A stretch of 64,000 nucleotides of DNA from Theobroma cacao (lineage: Eukaryota > Streptophyta > Magnoliopsida > Malvales > Malvaceae). The position numbers and the translations under genes are program-made. The stretch lies in NCBI RefSeq assembly GCF_000208745.1, contig NC_030852.1, positions 10,022,985-10,086,984 on the forward strand, given 5' to 3'. This document shows positions 10,658 to 21,373 of the stretch, in pieces. The notes under the pieces were generated by a model. The model saw only the letters and a list, made by a program, of their open reading frames with translations, made no database searches and was not told the origin of the DNA. Each line of letters starts with the position of its first letter. Positions within the stretch are counted from its first letter, which is position 1.

Positions 10658-13638
10658 TGTGAGACCTTGTCAAGCTCGATTAAAAGACGGTATTGTACCG
10701 AGTGGTACAACTAAGTTAAATCGATCCTTGAACTAGTTCAAATAGAAATTCTAAGAGGAATTTGAAAATTTTAAAACCAACAGAATGGCTTAGAATAGTG
10801 ATTTGGAGTTCAAGGTCCAGTTTGGAGTCCATCAGAAAATTGACCAATTAGGGACAAAACGGTCATTTTACCATTTGATGATAAAATGGAGATTTTTAGC
10901 CAAGATTTGATCACATTTGACCAAGAATAATTATATGAAATATAATTATGATTATTGGAGTATAAAATGATGTTTAGCAGTGAAAAATTGTGATTCTCGG
11001 TATTTATGGAGCACAAGGGCAAAATGGTAATTTTGCCACTAAAGGACTAAACGAAAATTTTTTTAAACAATTTTTGCCCCATTTGGTTAATATTGATCAA
11101 TATTAGTGTTATTTTAGGTTGAAAAGTAGAAATAATGAGATTCCGGTACATTTCGGAGTAAAAGGGCAAAATAGTAATTTTTTCGCCCTAGGGGCAAATC
11201 GGTAAATTTTTCACCCCAGCACTTGTCAAGACCAAGGGATTTTAATTGTGGTAGGATTGGATAAATACCAGAATATTTGTGGTGGAAAATTAAGAAGAAA
11301 AAGTCAAAAAGTTAAAAATTGGGCCAATAAGCATGTGACACATGGCATGCTTGATTATTTTATTATTTTCTATAGAAATCAGCCCATTAAATCCCCAATT
11401 CCCTCACCATATTCGGCCTAGGCATCCAGCAACAAGAAAAAAGGAAGAACAAAAGGAAAAACAAGAAAACCTAGGTGGAAATTCAAAGAAAAAGTGAAGA
11501 AATCAAGGAAACAAGCTAGGTAAGTTAAAATTTCTTTAATTCTCCTTGATACCTAGCTTACCCATGCTTTTGTTCTTGATTTCCATGGTTGAATATTGAG
11601 TTATCATGATGAATTCAATTCTGAAAAATGGGTATGGAAGAGGAATTGTTGTTGGAATAATTTGATTTTAGACTATGTTAGTGTTTAGGGATAGTTAAGC
11701 ATGGTTATGAACAAAAACACAAAAGAAATATTCAATTTCTCTAGGGTTCCTTGTTGGCCGAACCATGAGGGCTGAATATCAATGGGGGATTGTTTTTATT
11801 TCAAGGAAAATGGCATGGAAAATGATGAATTAAGGTGAAACGGTTATGTAGAAAAAAATTCGATGCTAGTGCACCAAATGACCAAATTTTTCTATAAGGA
11901 ACTGTGAGGGTTCTAATGCTGAATTTGGCTTTATTTAAATGTATGTGGTAAATTAAGGTATTAGAGGAGAAATGAATTAATTTGGAGGTGATTTGGACAC
12001 AATCGTCGATTAATCGGGTGATCGGTCGAATTTAATCGATACCGTGATTAAGCGGTAATCAGACATATTTTTGCATTTACATATCAAGCATTAGTAATTT
12101 AAATTAATTTATATCAATTTAGGGACAATATAGTAAATTCCTTGACTTTGTTATTTGTCAAGGTGGTGAGACGTCCGGAAAAGGCAAAGGAATTGCGCCT
12201 GAGGGCTATTAGTCCGAGTGCACCCGGAATCTGGATTTTCGATACCGGTGAGTGGACTTGCATTTCAAACTTGTTTTGGGAAATATGAAAGATTCTATCC
12301 AACTTGTCTTAGAAAATGTACCTTGGGAACAAGCTTTTAGTAAAATGATTTTATATTGTGAAAATGTGCTATACAATGGTTTATGTGTTATCACAATATG
12401 ATAATATGCATTGGATGCTTCTTTACATGTTGATTTTAACCCGGCTATGTGCGAGTAGGAGTGCACATAAGCCGTTGCTGACCCGGCTATGTGTGAGTGG
12501 GAGTGCACATAAGCCGTTGTTGCCCCCATAGCTTATAGGGCTGGATGCTTCGTGATCTTCCACCCTATGAGTGCTTTGATAGGTATGATCTGTGGCGAAG
12601 TATGACTCTCCACCCAAGAGCTTGGAAGAGGAGGGAAGGGACTGCTCCGTTGCTTCGTGATCCGGAGTGAAGTGCACCTCTTGCCGAGTGAAGGGGGGGA
12701 TGCTTCGTGATCTCCCACCCCCTAGTGACAATAGCATAAGCCGTTGCATATGAGATGATGATGATGGGATGATGTGCATGATGATGATGATGGGATGGTG
12801 TGCATGTTGATGATGGGTATATGGTTGTAAATGCAAATATGTAAGCATTTGTTTTGTTGAAATTTGGAAGTTTACATGTGTTACATGTTGCTATTGTTAT
12901 TTTAGCAGGATGACTTGTTTTAAGGGAAAAATGAGACTTTTTCCTTGATGTTCTGGTTCTCGCTGCAGCGAGAATGAAGTTCGCTACAGCGAGAAACTTT
13001 CTGTCCATTTTGCTAACTTGTGGGTTTTTGCCATATTTCCCATTTCTTTGGTACCATAGTTGAGCATGGATTTTTGTAAAGTGATTTACTCATGTGGGGT
13101 TTACATGAGGGGTTTAAAGGAGCTAAAACAATTGCATGGTTTTGAGAAAATGAATGCATCATGATTTCGATAAACATTCCTTATGGTATGCTTGTTCCCT
13201 TCTTGTTCACTCACTGAGTATTGTACTCACGTTTTATAAAAATTCATGTTTTCAGATCAGGTGACTGTTGGACCCTAGATCGAGGAGTCCCCGTAGTGCA
13301 TATCCTGGGTATGTGTCTGGCATTCGATAGTAATCCCTTTTATTGTAAATGTCTCCGCTGGAAGTCATGGGTCCTTTTGTATTGTGAAAACAATCTAACA
13401 ATATGAATATGTGTATGCAATGTAAATTGCTAAATACATGACTGGTATAGTGCATGTATATTATTATCGATAATGCCATTGTGTTTTGGCTATGTTCACA
13501 CCCGAGAAAAGGTGTGTGTGTATGCATGATATGATAAATTTGTTAAGCAAAGGTAAATGGATAGGCTTGCTTGGGCTTAGTGAGCTATGCTCATTGAGCT
13601 CATGCGCCGGTCATTGCCCGGGAAATTGGGTCGTGACA
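10658..13638 (+). mobile_element. Solo LTR, family C, sense (2981 bp)
   Basis: TGTGAGACC...GGGTCGTGACA with a perfect 5-bp target duplication taatc (10653-10657 and 13639-13643). It shares body sequence with 16269-19055, 26832-29756 and 62208 onward. It has GGCAAAATGGTAATTTTGCC (11018-11037), a donor-like GTGAGTG (12248), two hairpin units (12441-12516), a perfect TTCTCGCTGCAGCGAGAA palindrome (12957-12974) and an acceptor-like TTTTCAG (ending 13255). A GC-richer stretch at 12540-12720 with a duplicated GATGCTTCGTGATCT motif is special to this copy. Confidence 0.92.
12441..12516 (+). repeat. Hairpin array, family C solo LTR (2 units)
   Basis: The units read CGGCTATGTGC, a 10-11-nt loop, then GCACATAAGCCG. 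Compared with the E2 units (AGCT...AGCT) the basal A-T pair is G-C here, so both arms changed together. Confidence 0.75.
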
Positions 13639-14747
13639 TAATCACCTCTCCCATTTTATTTTCAACATTCATTTTAGGTGTGTGACCCATTAGGCTTTTA
13701 ACATGTTGGCAATGAACTCAACATATAATTCTTAAGTTAAACTTAGAATTAGATAAATTTAAACTACTTTAAATTCATGATTAATTATGTTAACTACCTA
13801 GAGTTCATAGACCAAGATTGGGATCTAGCAATCCATCATGGCCACCCAAATGTTGGAAGAGTCAAGATGGTTTGACTCAACCTTTCAATGATCAGCCTTT
13901 CAGTGTAATTCATTCCCTCCTCATATATCCCGAAGATGATAAGAGCATGGTGCAGTGTTGACTCTTATTGATCTCCATATTTGTTCTTAAAGTTTGATCA
14001 TCAACTTTATAAAGACTTATGAAACTCCTTTCATAATCTTTAAGTTGCCTTGGCCAAGGACTTCAATGAGCTGATATCAACCAAGAACAGTTAGGATATG
14101 TCCCCTGCATTACTTGGGGTGATGATTCCTATCTTGACCACTCATTTGCCTTCACATGCTTTATGTTATACCTAAAAGCATCCTATTTAGGCATCTTGGT
14201 TTGGCACTCGTAGGGATGAAATCAAAGCATAGCACTCCACACAGAAGACAACCTAGTGTCTCAAGTCTAGGGAGTATTTACACAACTGACACATGAGAAG
14301 TATTGCATAGACATTCGAGTGAAATACCAAATGCACTTCTCATGGCGGGTCATGTTCAGTGAACTTGCTCTCCTAGGCAAGCACCTACATTCTAGTTCCA
14401 AGTATCTCTATACTTCAACCTATGAGATCGGTTGCTTACTTCTCAAGTAAGAAACATAGAATGTACCAGTCTCTAAGTATCATTGATGTCCAGTCTCAAT
14501 GATACATTGACCAGAAACATTTTGAGATTACGCTTTGATGCATAAGGATCTTATAATTGGAACCCATTACAGTTCCTTTACAAGGCATATTAATATCATG
14601 GACTTCATCCAATTAGACTTATAACTTGTTATAATTGATGTCTTATTGATGAAGGAAAACCTTTAATCATTCAACATGAATGATGTTGTTGCATGATTGG
14701 AATCAAGCCTTAACCAATCCCAATTGGCTATAGGGCTCATCCCAACA

Positions 14748-15870
14748 GTTACAAGACAAGAAAGACAATTAACTATGGATGATAAGAACTGTGAGATACC
14801 ATATATAGTGAATAATTATATGTGTGATGTTATATATATATATTGTGAAGTCATTACACAATATGGAAAGGATGTCCTAAGGTGAGACTTAATGATTGAT
14901 GATAAATGTTAAAAGATAATATGAATTGAATGTATGAACTTGGCTTGGTGCATATGATAAGCAAAGGGGAGATACACATGCTTATGGGAATTGTGATATA
15001 TGCCTAGAGGAGAAACCTGATGGTTGAGGATAATGCAGACAAATAGCTTTGATGAGGAAATTTCCAGTAGTCATAGTGTCGTAGCGTTAACTGGACAACG
15101 CTGCAATGCTAATAACATTTCATGGCTAAAAAGTAGGAGTGAATTATGAGTGGCATGAATATGAAACACACAAGTTGAATTATGGTCACTGGTCTTGATG
15201 TTGAGCTTTGTTATTTGGAGTTTTAAGTGCGTTGGAAAAGTGTTTATATGAGTGAATCGAAACATTTCTTTATTGCCTGATATGTTGGTGTGTAAGTAAA
15301 AGATAAGTTAGAGAGTTCTTGAGATGGCTATATTGAGGTAAATTACCATGTGAAGTATTAAGATGAAAAAAAAATATATGTCCACTCAAGTCAAATCCTA
15401 AGAAATAAAGGAGACAAGAGATTAACCTTTGTTAAAGGCTAAGGAGAAGTGAGTGAAAAGTTAGATGAATGTGTGAGTCATCGACAAGTGATGTCAATAC
15501 CAAGTGATGAAATTGTGAATGAAGGATTATAAGGGTGACATAGCAAATGAGTTAATATAGAGTATTGCTATGAGAATCTACAAATCTTGTCGTGACTTAG
15601 TTGAATGAAAGGGATTAGTAACAACACAATGCCAATTATGTGGCACGCTATAACCCTTGAAGATAAATTAAAAAATGAATAGATGAGTATGCATTTATAC
15701 ATCTTGGAGAATAAGTGCATGTTTTTGGAATGATATGCTCGGGATATTAAAGAGAAAATAAGTGATTAGGTGTTTCGGAATGCTTAAACATCCTTGAGAA
15801 GGAATTACCAAACATACGCAACAAGTATAATATGTGGAATTTTTAAACTTGCTAAAGAGCCTAACGGCTA
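14748..15870 (+). other. E2 internal non-coding region, part 2
   Basis: AT-rich E2 interior between the copia-like solo LTR and E3. I see no coding motif or structured repeat. It ends with ggcta (15866-15870), the left target duplication of E3. Confidence 0.6.
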
Positions 15871-16268
15871 TGTCACAGCCTAAATTCCAAGCTATGTCTA
15901 GAGCATGGGCCCAATGGACATAGCCCACTAAGCCCAAGCAAGCCTTTTGATGCAAACCTGATCATCATTCCCAACTATCATTTTTAAAACCACATATTGA
16001 AATTCTGAACTAAAAATATTTCAGTAATACTTTATAATGGCCCAAAATGCACAATTTTATTATGTCAAAACAATGTCTTCCGTTTGCCAACTCATAGTGG
16101 CATCAATAATTAAATATACATAATTGACTTATAATACGGATCCTAGTGGATTACAATACATATACGTGTTCACAAGTAACAGACTCTTGACCGTCAACGG
16201 AGTGACCGTGGGTGAAGGTACAACTATTGAGATGTCATAGTACCTACCGAGAGGACGAGCATACGTAG

Positions 16269-19055
16269 TGTCACGACTCGAAACTCCTATAGGGCCCATG
16301 ACAACCGCCTTGACGTCCTGATAAGCATTTATTACCCGAAATGCCGATTGAAACCCCACAAGGCTTAGCATCAGCTTCTGCATCTCCCCGGTGAGCGACA
16401 ATTATTAAATCTCGCATTTTAAGAAATCATAAGTCGTTTCCAAATCAAAACAATATAATATTATTTTCTGGCTCACATGGGCATTTTAGTCATTTTTCTT
16501 CAAAAATACTGAAACTCGCCAAAAACATAGTTTGTGGGTGAAAAACACATGTTTCATAATTAAAAGTAAATTTAAATGTCTAAACTAATTATTTGAAATG
16601 AAATTATAATTGTTTGAATAAAATAATAATATTCAATAACATATTCTATTTTCTAAATAAAAACAATATTTATAGAGAAATCCGTAATTAATTTCTATAG
16701 TGTAAAAGCTAAATATATTCATACGTACTTTAAAGTAGATAACTGAAGTATAAAATTACTTTTACAGTGACACATGGGCCCTCAACTAACCAATAAGGTG
16801 CGAGTCTGTGAACCGATAATTTTGTCAATGCAAGGCTAACTGAAGTCCTTGATGCAATCGGCTATCTACCTGCTATCTTGAGCCTGAAATGTGGGGAATT
16901 GAGGGTGGTGAGATTATAAAATCCCAGTGAGTAAACAAATACCATCTGAACCATCTAAAGTTGAGTAATTGGAGACAAGTAAGATATTCCATTCCAATAT
17001 GTTTTTCATAACATCAATAATCAATTTACTCAAATAATCAACTTGGCTTATGTATTTCACAAAACTTGGCTCTTGCCAAAATCATTTCCAGGGATGCCTT
17101 GGCCTAGGCATCTGATCCAGACCTCCAAGGCTTTTCAGTGTAGTATACACATGAACATATTTTTACATTTGAAAATCTAGCCATGCCTTGGCTTTGGCTG
17201 AGTCTCACTCTCACGCGGTGATCCACGTGAAGTGCACTCAAATCTTTACCTTCAGAGACACCCTCCACACGGCTCTCCGATCGAGGTAAGGTATATCTGA
17301 TTCTGTGCCCCCTCTCTTAGGTTGGTCCACAGAACCTCCACTAAAGGAATTATGGATTATTTTATCTACTACCTAATTTATAAAATCTTTATCTGCATGA
17401 CATGGTAATTTATCGCAACCTAGCCTCTCAAGGCTAAATACACAGTACAAATAATTCTAACACCAAAAATCAATTTAGCCATTCATGCTCATATATTGTC
17501 ATAAGCCATTCAATTTAAAACCATAAATTTACAACACATCAAGTGGTCTCCAATTACTCTATTTTCAAAACCATAATTCAATTTCAAGACAATTTATAAA
17601 ATCATTTTATTTAAACACATTTTACTTATAAAACATAAGGATTTACCATTAAACTCATTTTCCATAAAATCACAAAATCGGATAAAAACCACTCTAGATA
17701 ATTAAGATGATAGTAAGGTTACTCACTGTTTTCGAGAATCAACTCGAGTACTCCGACTATAAATTCTTGGGTGCGACTTCCTTGCCTTTACCAGAGGGCT
17801 CACCACCTTGACAAATTGCACAGTAATTTAATCACTGCATTTGTGCTAATTAGGTATAAAATTAACCTAATTTCTACATGAATGCATGGAATGCTCGATC
17901 AACCGCTTAAACGTGATGTTGACCTAATTCGGCCTATCACCCGATTAAATTACTAACGCGTCCAATTTAATCCCAAATTACTCCATTTCTTTTCTAATAC
18001 CTCAATTCACCAAACATTATTCAAATAACACCAATTTCAGCATCAAAACCCTCCCATTTCTTCATGGAAAAATTCGGCCATTACAGTGCACTAACACCGT
18101 GATTTTTCTTACTTAATTTTCTCACCATTATTCATCATTTTCTAAGCCATTTCTCTTGAAATAATAATAATCCATCACCCACACACATCAAGGAAGATTC
18201 GGCCAATGAAGATTCATGGGGAAAATGGATTCTTTTCTTGTTGTTTTGCTTGTAAATATGCTAAACTAACTTTAATCACTAACATAACTTAAAATCAAAC
18301 AATTCCAACATCATTTCTCTCACCATACCCATTTGGCCTACCACTTATTCACTATGAAATCATGCTTCTCAACCATAGAAATAAGAAAATAAAGCATGGG
18401 TATTGTAAATCTCAAGTAAAAATAAAGAATTTTCACTTTACCTTGCTTAATTCCTTGGATTTTCACACTTTCTCTTGAATTTTCCTTGGCTAGGGTTTGT
18501 TTTCTTTATTTTCTTTCTTTCCTCTCTTGTTTTCTTGCTTGGCTAAACCTTATGGTGAGAATGGGCTACTTCTATGCTGATTTTTATAGCTTAATAATAA
18601 GATAATAAAGCTTGACACGTGGCACTTTGTGATTGGTCCACACTTTAAATATTTGTCTTTTAATTCTTTAATTCTCCACCGCACATTTTCTCATATTTAT
18701 CGATTTTCATGATGAATAAATTTTTTTGGTCTTGACAAGTGTCGGGGGTGAAAATTTACCGATTTGCCCTCGGAGTGGCAAAATTACCATTTTGCCCCTA
18801 GATAGTGAAAATTTCGGTTTGACTCCGAATTGATCCTTGAACTCCGAATCACCATATTAAGTCATTCTGAACTGTAAAATTTTGAATTTCACCTTAAAAT
18901 CCCTATTTGACCTAGTTCGATGCTTAGATCAACTTTATTGTACCTCTAGGTACAGTATCGACTTTTTTTCGATTTTTCGGGGCTCTTCTAGTATGTAAAC
19001 ATGTTATCCATCACATGTATGTCATGACAAGTATTTTATAAGGTCGGGCTTTACA
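16269..19055 (-). mobile_element. Solo LTR, family C, antisense (2787 bp)
   Basis: TGTCACGACTCG at 16269 to GGGCTTTACA at 19055, with a perfect 5-bp target duplication cgtag (16264-16268 and 19056-19060). It interrupts E3's 3' LTR. It carries GGCAAAATTACCATTTTGCC at 18777-18796. A TATA-like GCTATAAAAATCAG occurs on the minus strand near 18580. Confidence 0.92.
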
Positions 19056-19395
19056 CGTAGACACTCAATCTAGGTTCCAACTGCCTCCGAATCTAAAAAC
19101 ATGAAGCTTAAAAACGTGAGTATAAAACTCAGTGAGTGAACATAAGAAGGAAACAAGTAATCAATCGGAAGAATTTGGAAATCATGGTGCACTTGTTTCA
19201 AAAACAATGAAATTGATTTAGTTTCTTACTAAAAACCCCTTATTTCAAACTTTGATTAATAACCTCATAATGTTGCAAAAACCTAAGATCAATTCATGAA
19301 GTTAAATGGGTGAAAAATATGTCAAAATAAAGCAAGGTAGCAAGCATGGCAGCAAGTTTCTCACTGCAGCGAGATTCAGGAGGCCAAAATAGAAA

Positions 19396-19417
19396 GTTTC
19401 TCGCTGCAGCGAGAAAC
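19396..19417. repeat. Perfect 22-bp CTGCAG-centred palindrome
   Basis: The core TTCTCGCTGCAGCGAGAA extends two bases on each side as a perfect palindrome. Imperfect relatives surround it at about 19364, 19612 and 19675. The same motif appears in most related LTRs here. Confidence 0.85.
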
Positions 19418-19884
19418 AGTGTCAGTTTCCATGTATTTCAGTTTTTCTGTCATATCTCCCGCTAAAGAAGTCTAATTGACCTGATTTTTAGATCATTATG
19501 AAGATAAGAGGCAGAGCTACAACTTTAATGTTTACCACTTTTCCCAGTTTGGAAGGGAAGATGGTCAAAATCTTCATTGAAGTGAAAACACTACACTAGA
19601 ACCCAAGAGTTTCTCACTGCAGCGAGTTGCTGGCTGCCAAAACAGATTGTTTCTCTTTGTAGCGAGAATGCTTTCTCACTGCAGCAAGAAGTAGTGCGCC
19701 TAAATGTAAAAAAGACTTCCTTCGCACTAAAAATCCATTTGGTGCTGCAATAAAATCAATTTGCAAGAAAATGAGAAATTCTCAAGATTCATCGTGCTAT
19801 ACAATCACATTTTACAATCACACACATTCTATCACATATCTATAGATATAATCATATATAACACCTACACCACCCTGCCTTCCT

Positions 19885-19989
19885 CAGCTCTTGTGCACTC
19901 CCTACACGCACAAGGTAATACCACCATATGTGCACTCCCTACTCGCACATTTCAATGTCATCATGTGTGCACTCCCTACTTGCATACCT
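19885..19989 (-). repeat. Hairpin array, E3 3' LTR (3 units, antisense)
   Basis: Three antisense units of the TGTGCACTCCCTAC(A/T)CGCACA type, about 40 bases apart. The equivalent in E3's other LTR is at 32457-32565. Confidence 0.75.
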
Positions 19990-21356
19990 CATTATCATCA
20001 TACAACATTATTTATCATTGCACAACATACATTCAAATATGTATACCAACACAATATAGGAGCACATGAATTCATCATCTTTACACATTTCACACCTTTT
20101 TCAACATCAAAGAATTTATCAAAGGCTTGTTCCCAAGCACCCATTTTTAATGAAAAGTTGGATAAAATCATGCAAATAATTCATCTCAACACAATTCTAT
20201 TTTCCAAAATAATTTTGAAATGCAAGTTCACTCATCGGTCTTCTTGATTCTTTTGCTTGACTTTAACCTCAACTAATGCTCCAAATGGACATGCGAGGCC
20301 TTGTTGGAACCTACACACACACAACATCACAACCAACCCAAATTGGCATTAATGCACTCTCAAAAGCTATTTCCTAATTCAAGTTCAGCTAATTATTCCT
20401 AACTAGCTTCCAATTACCTTTTGATTAGCTATCTATTCTTTCTACTCTAGTATCGCTAGAAATAAATAAACAAGCCTCAACAATAAAACAACTCACAACT
20501 CCAATTACTACCCATTATCAACAACCCAAAATGAATCCTCATTCATTACTCACCATGGTAGATTTGTAGTTGAATTCTTTCTCAAGAATACTCAAGCCAT
20601 CATGGAAAATCCCTTTTTCTCTCTCTAAACTTCCAGCTAGCAAGAGGAAGTATGGAAGTAAGATTTTTCAAGGGTTTTAAAGTGAGAGAGTGAAAGAGCA
20701 CAAAGGTTCTATGAAAAAGTGCACAAAAGCATAAAAATTGAAGCTAAAGAAAGAAAGTTATGGAAGTTGCAAAGCAAGCTTCCATGGAGGATAAAAGGAA
20801 CGTGAAAGGGGAGGAAGAAGAAGAAGGAGAAGCTGCTGGAAGCTGCTGGAGCTCAGATCTTTATGCCTGAAGTTAATCCAAATTTCCACCGAAATTACCA
20901 AAATGCCCTTAACATGGTGGCTTTGTCTTCCTCCCATCCTTTGTGCAACCTTCTTGCTCTTTTGACACCGAATCAAAGTCCATAATAGTCTAAAGGTACT
21001 CGAGTTCACAAAACTTAAAAATTTATACCCGAGATGCAAAATGACCATTTTACCCCTAACATGGAAATTATTGTTATTTTTATCTTCTTCATTTATTTTT
21101 CCATCATAAACATCATCCATTCATTCCTTAGGCCTATTTAGACCTTAATAGCATCAAAAACCCACTCGTAGGAGCTCACCAAGAGAAATTATGAAATTAC
21201 CCATGGTTCACATTATCACGTCTACTTCTAGTTATGTGTCTGTGGAGATCGAGATTTCACAGGTTCACTTCTGAATTACCTTTTTAACTTGGTAATTAAC
21301 CTAAATTGGCATGCATAAACTTTATTAGCCATCGTATCAAAATGCAACGTACTACT

Positions 21357-21373
21357 GTCTCACCCACTTAAAA
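21357..21373 (-). other. E3 polypurine tract
   Basis: On the minus strand TTTTAAGTGGGTGAGAC lies just upstream of the 3' LTR start, preceded by GAATTCGAGGACGAGTTC. E2 has the same arrangement (AATTCGAGGATGAATTC then TTTTAAGTCGGGG) before its 3' LTR. Confidence 0.65.

Larger units (their letters stand above)
9690..14747 (+). mobile_element. Copia-like solo LTR (about 2.07 kb), interrupted by another solo LTR
   Basis: Begins TGTTGGGTGAGGGC and ends CTCATCCCAACA, near-perfect inverted ends. The flanking 5 bp are gttat (9685-9689) and gttac (14748-14752), a 4-of-5 match. With the inner insertion (10658-13643) removed, about 2.07 kb remains, with no PBS, PPT or coding sequence, so it is a solo LTR. 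The same family occurs antisense at 59992-61707 (shared tract around 14200 and 60500). Confidence 0.75.
15871..21356 (-). repeat. E3 3' LTR (about 2.69 kb), interrupted by a family C solo LTR
   Basis: Antisense LTR starting TGTCACAGCC at 15871 and running to GTACTACT at 21356. It is split at 16268 by the solo LTR and resumes at 19061. It matches 31238-33902. A hairpin array lies at about 19885-19989 and a perfect CTGCAG-centred palindrome at 19396-19417. The intron donor seen in relatives is mutated here (ACTCATCGG instead of ACTCACCGG, near 20230). Confidence 0.9.

Noticed and set aside
12423..13008. Overlapping minus-strand open frames of 106-147 codons
   Set aside because: They lie inside a solo LTR, overlap in different frames, are His/Ser/Pro-rich from the repeat array, and show no family motif. 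Chance frames from a GC-richer stretch.
19761..20247. Open frames of 102 and 118 codons, repeated at 32334-32820
   Set aside because: Antisense through the E3 LTR hairpin arrays. The duplication is due to the two LTRs, not to a gene pair.
20758..21120. Minus-strand open frame of 120 codons
   Set aside because: Lies in the 5' part of the E3 3' LTR (antisense) over a GA-rich tract; no motif, and the homologous frame at 33250-33504 is shorter and changed.
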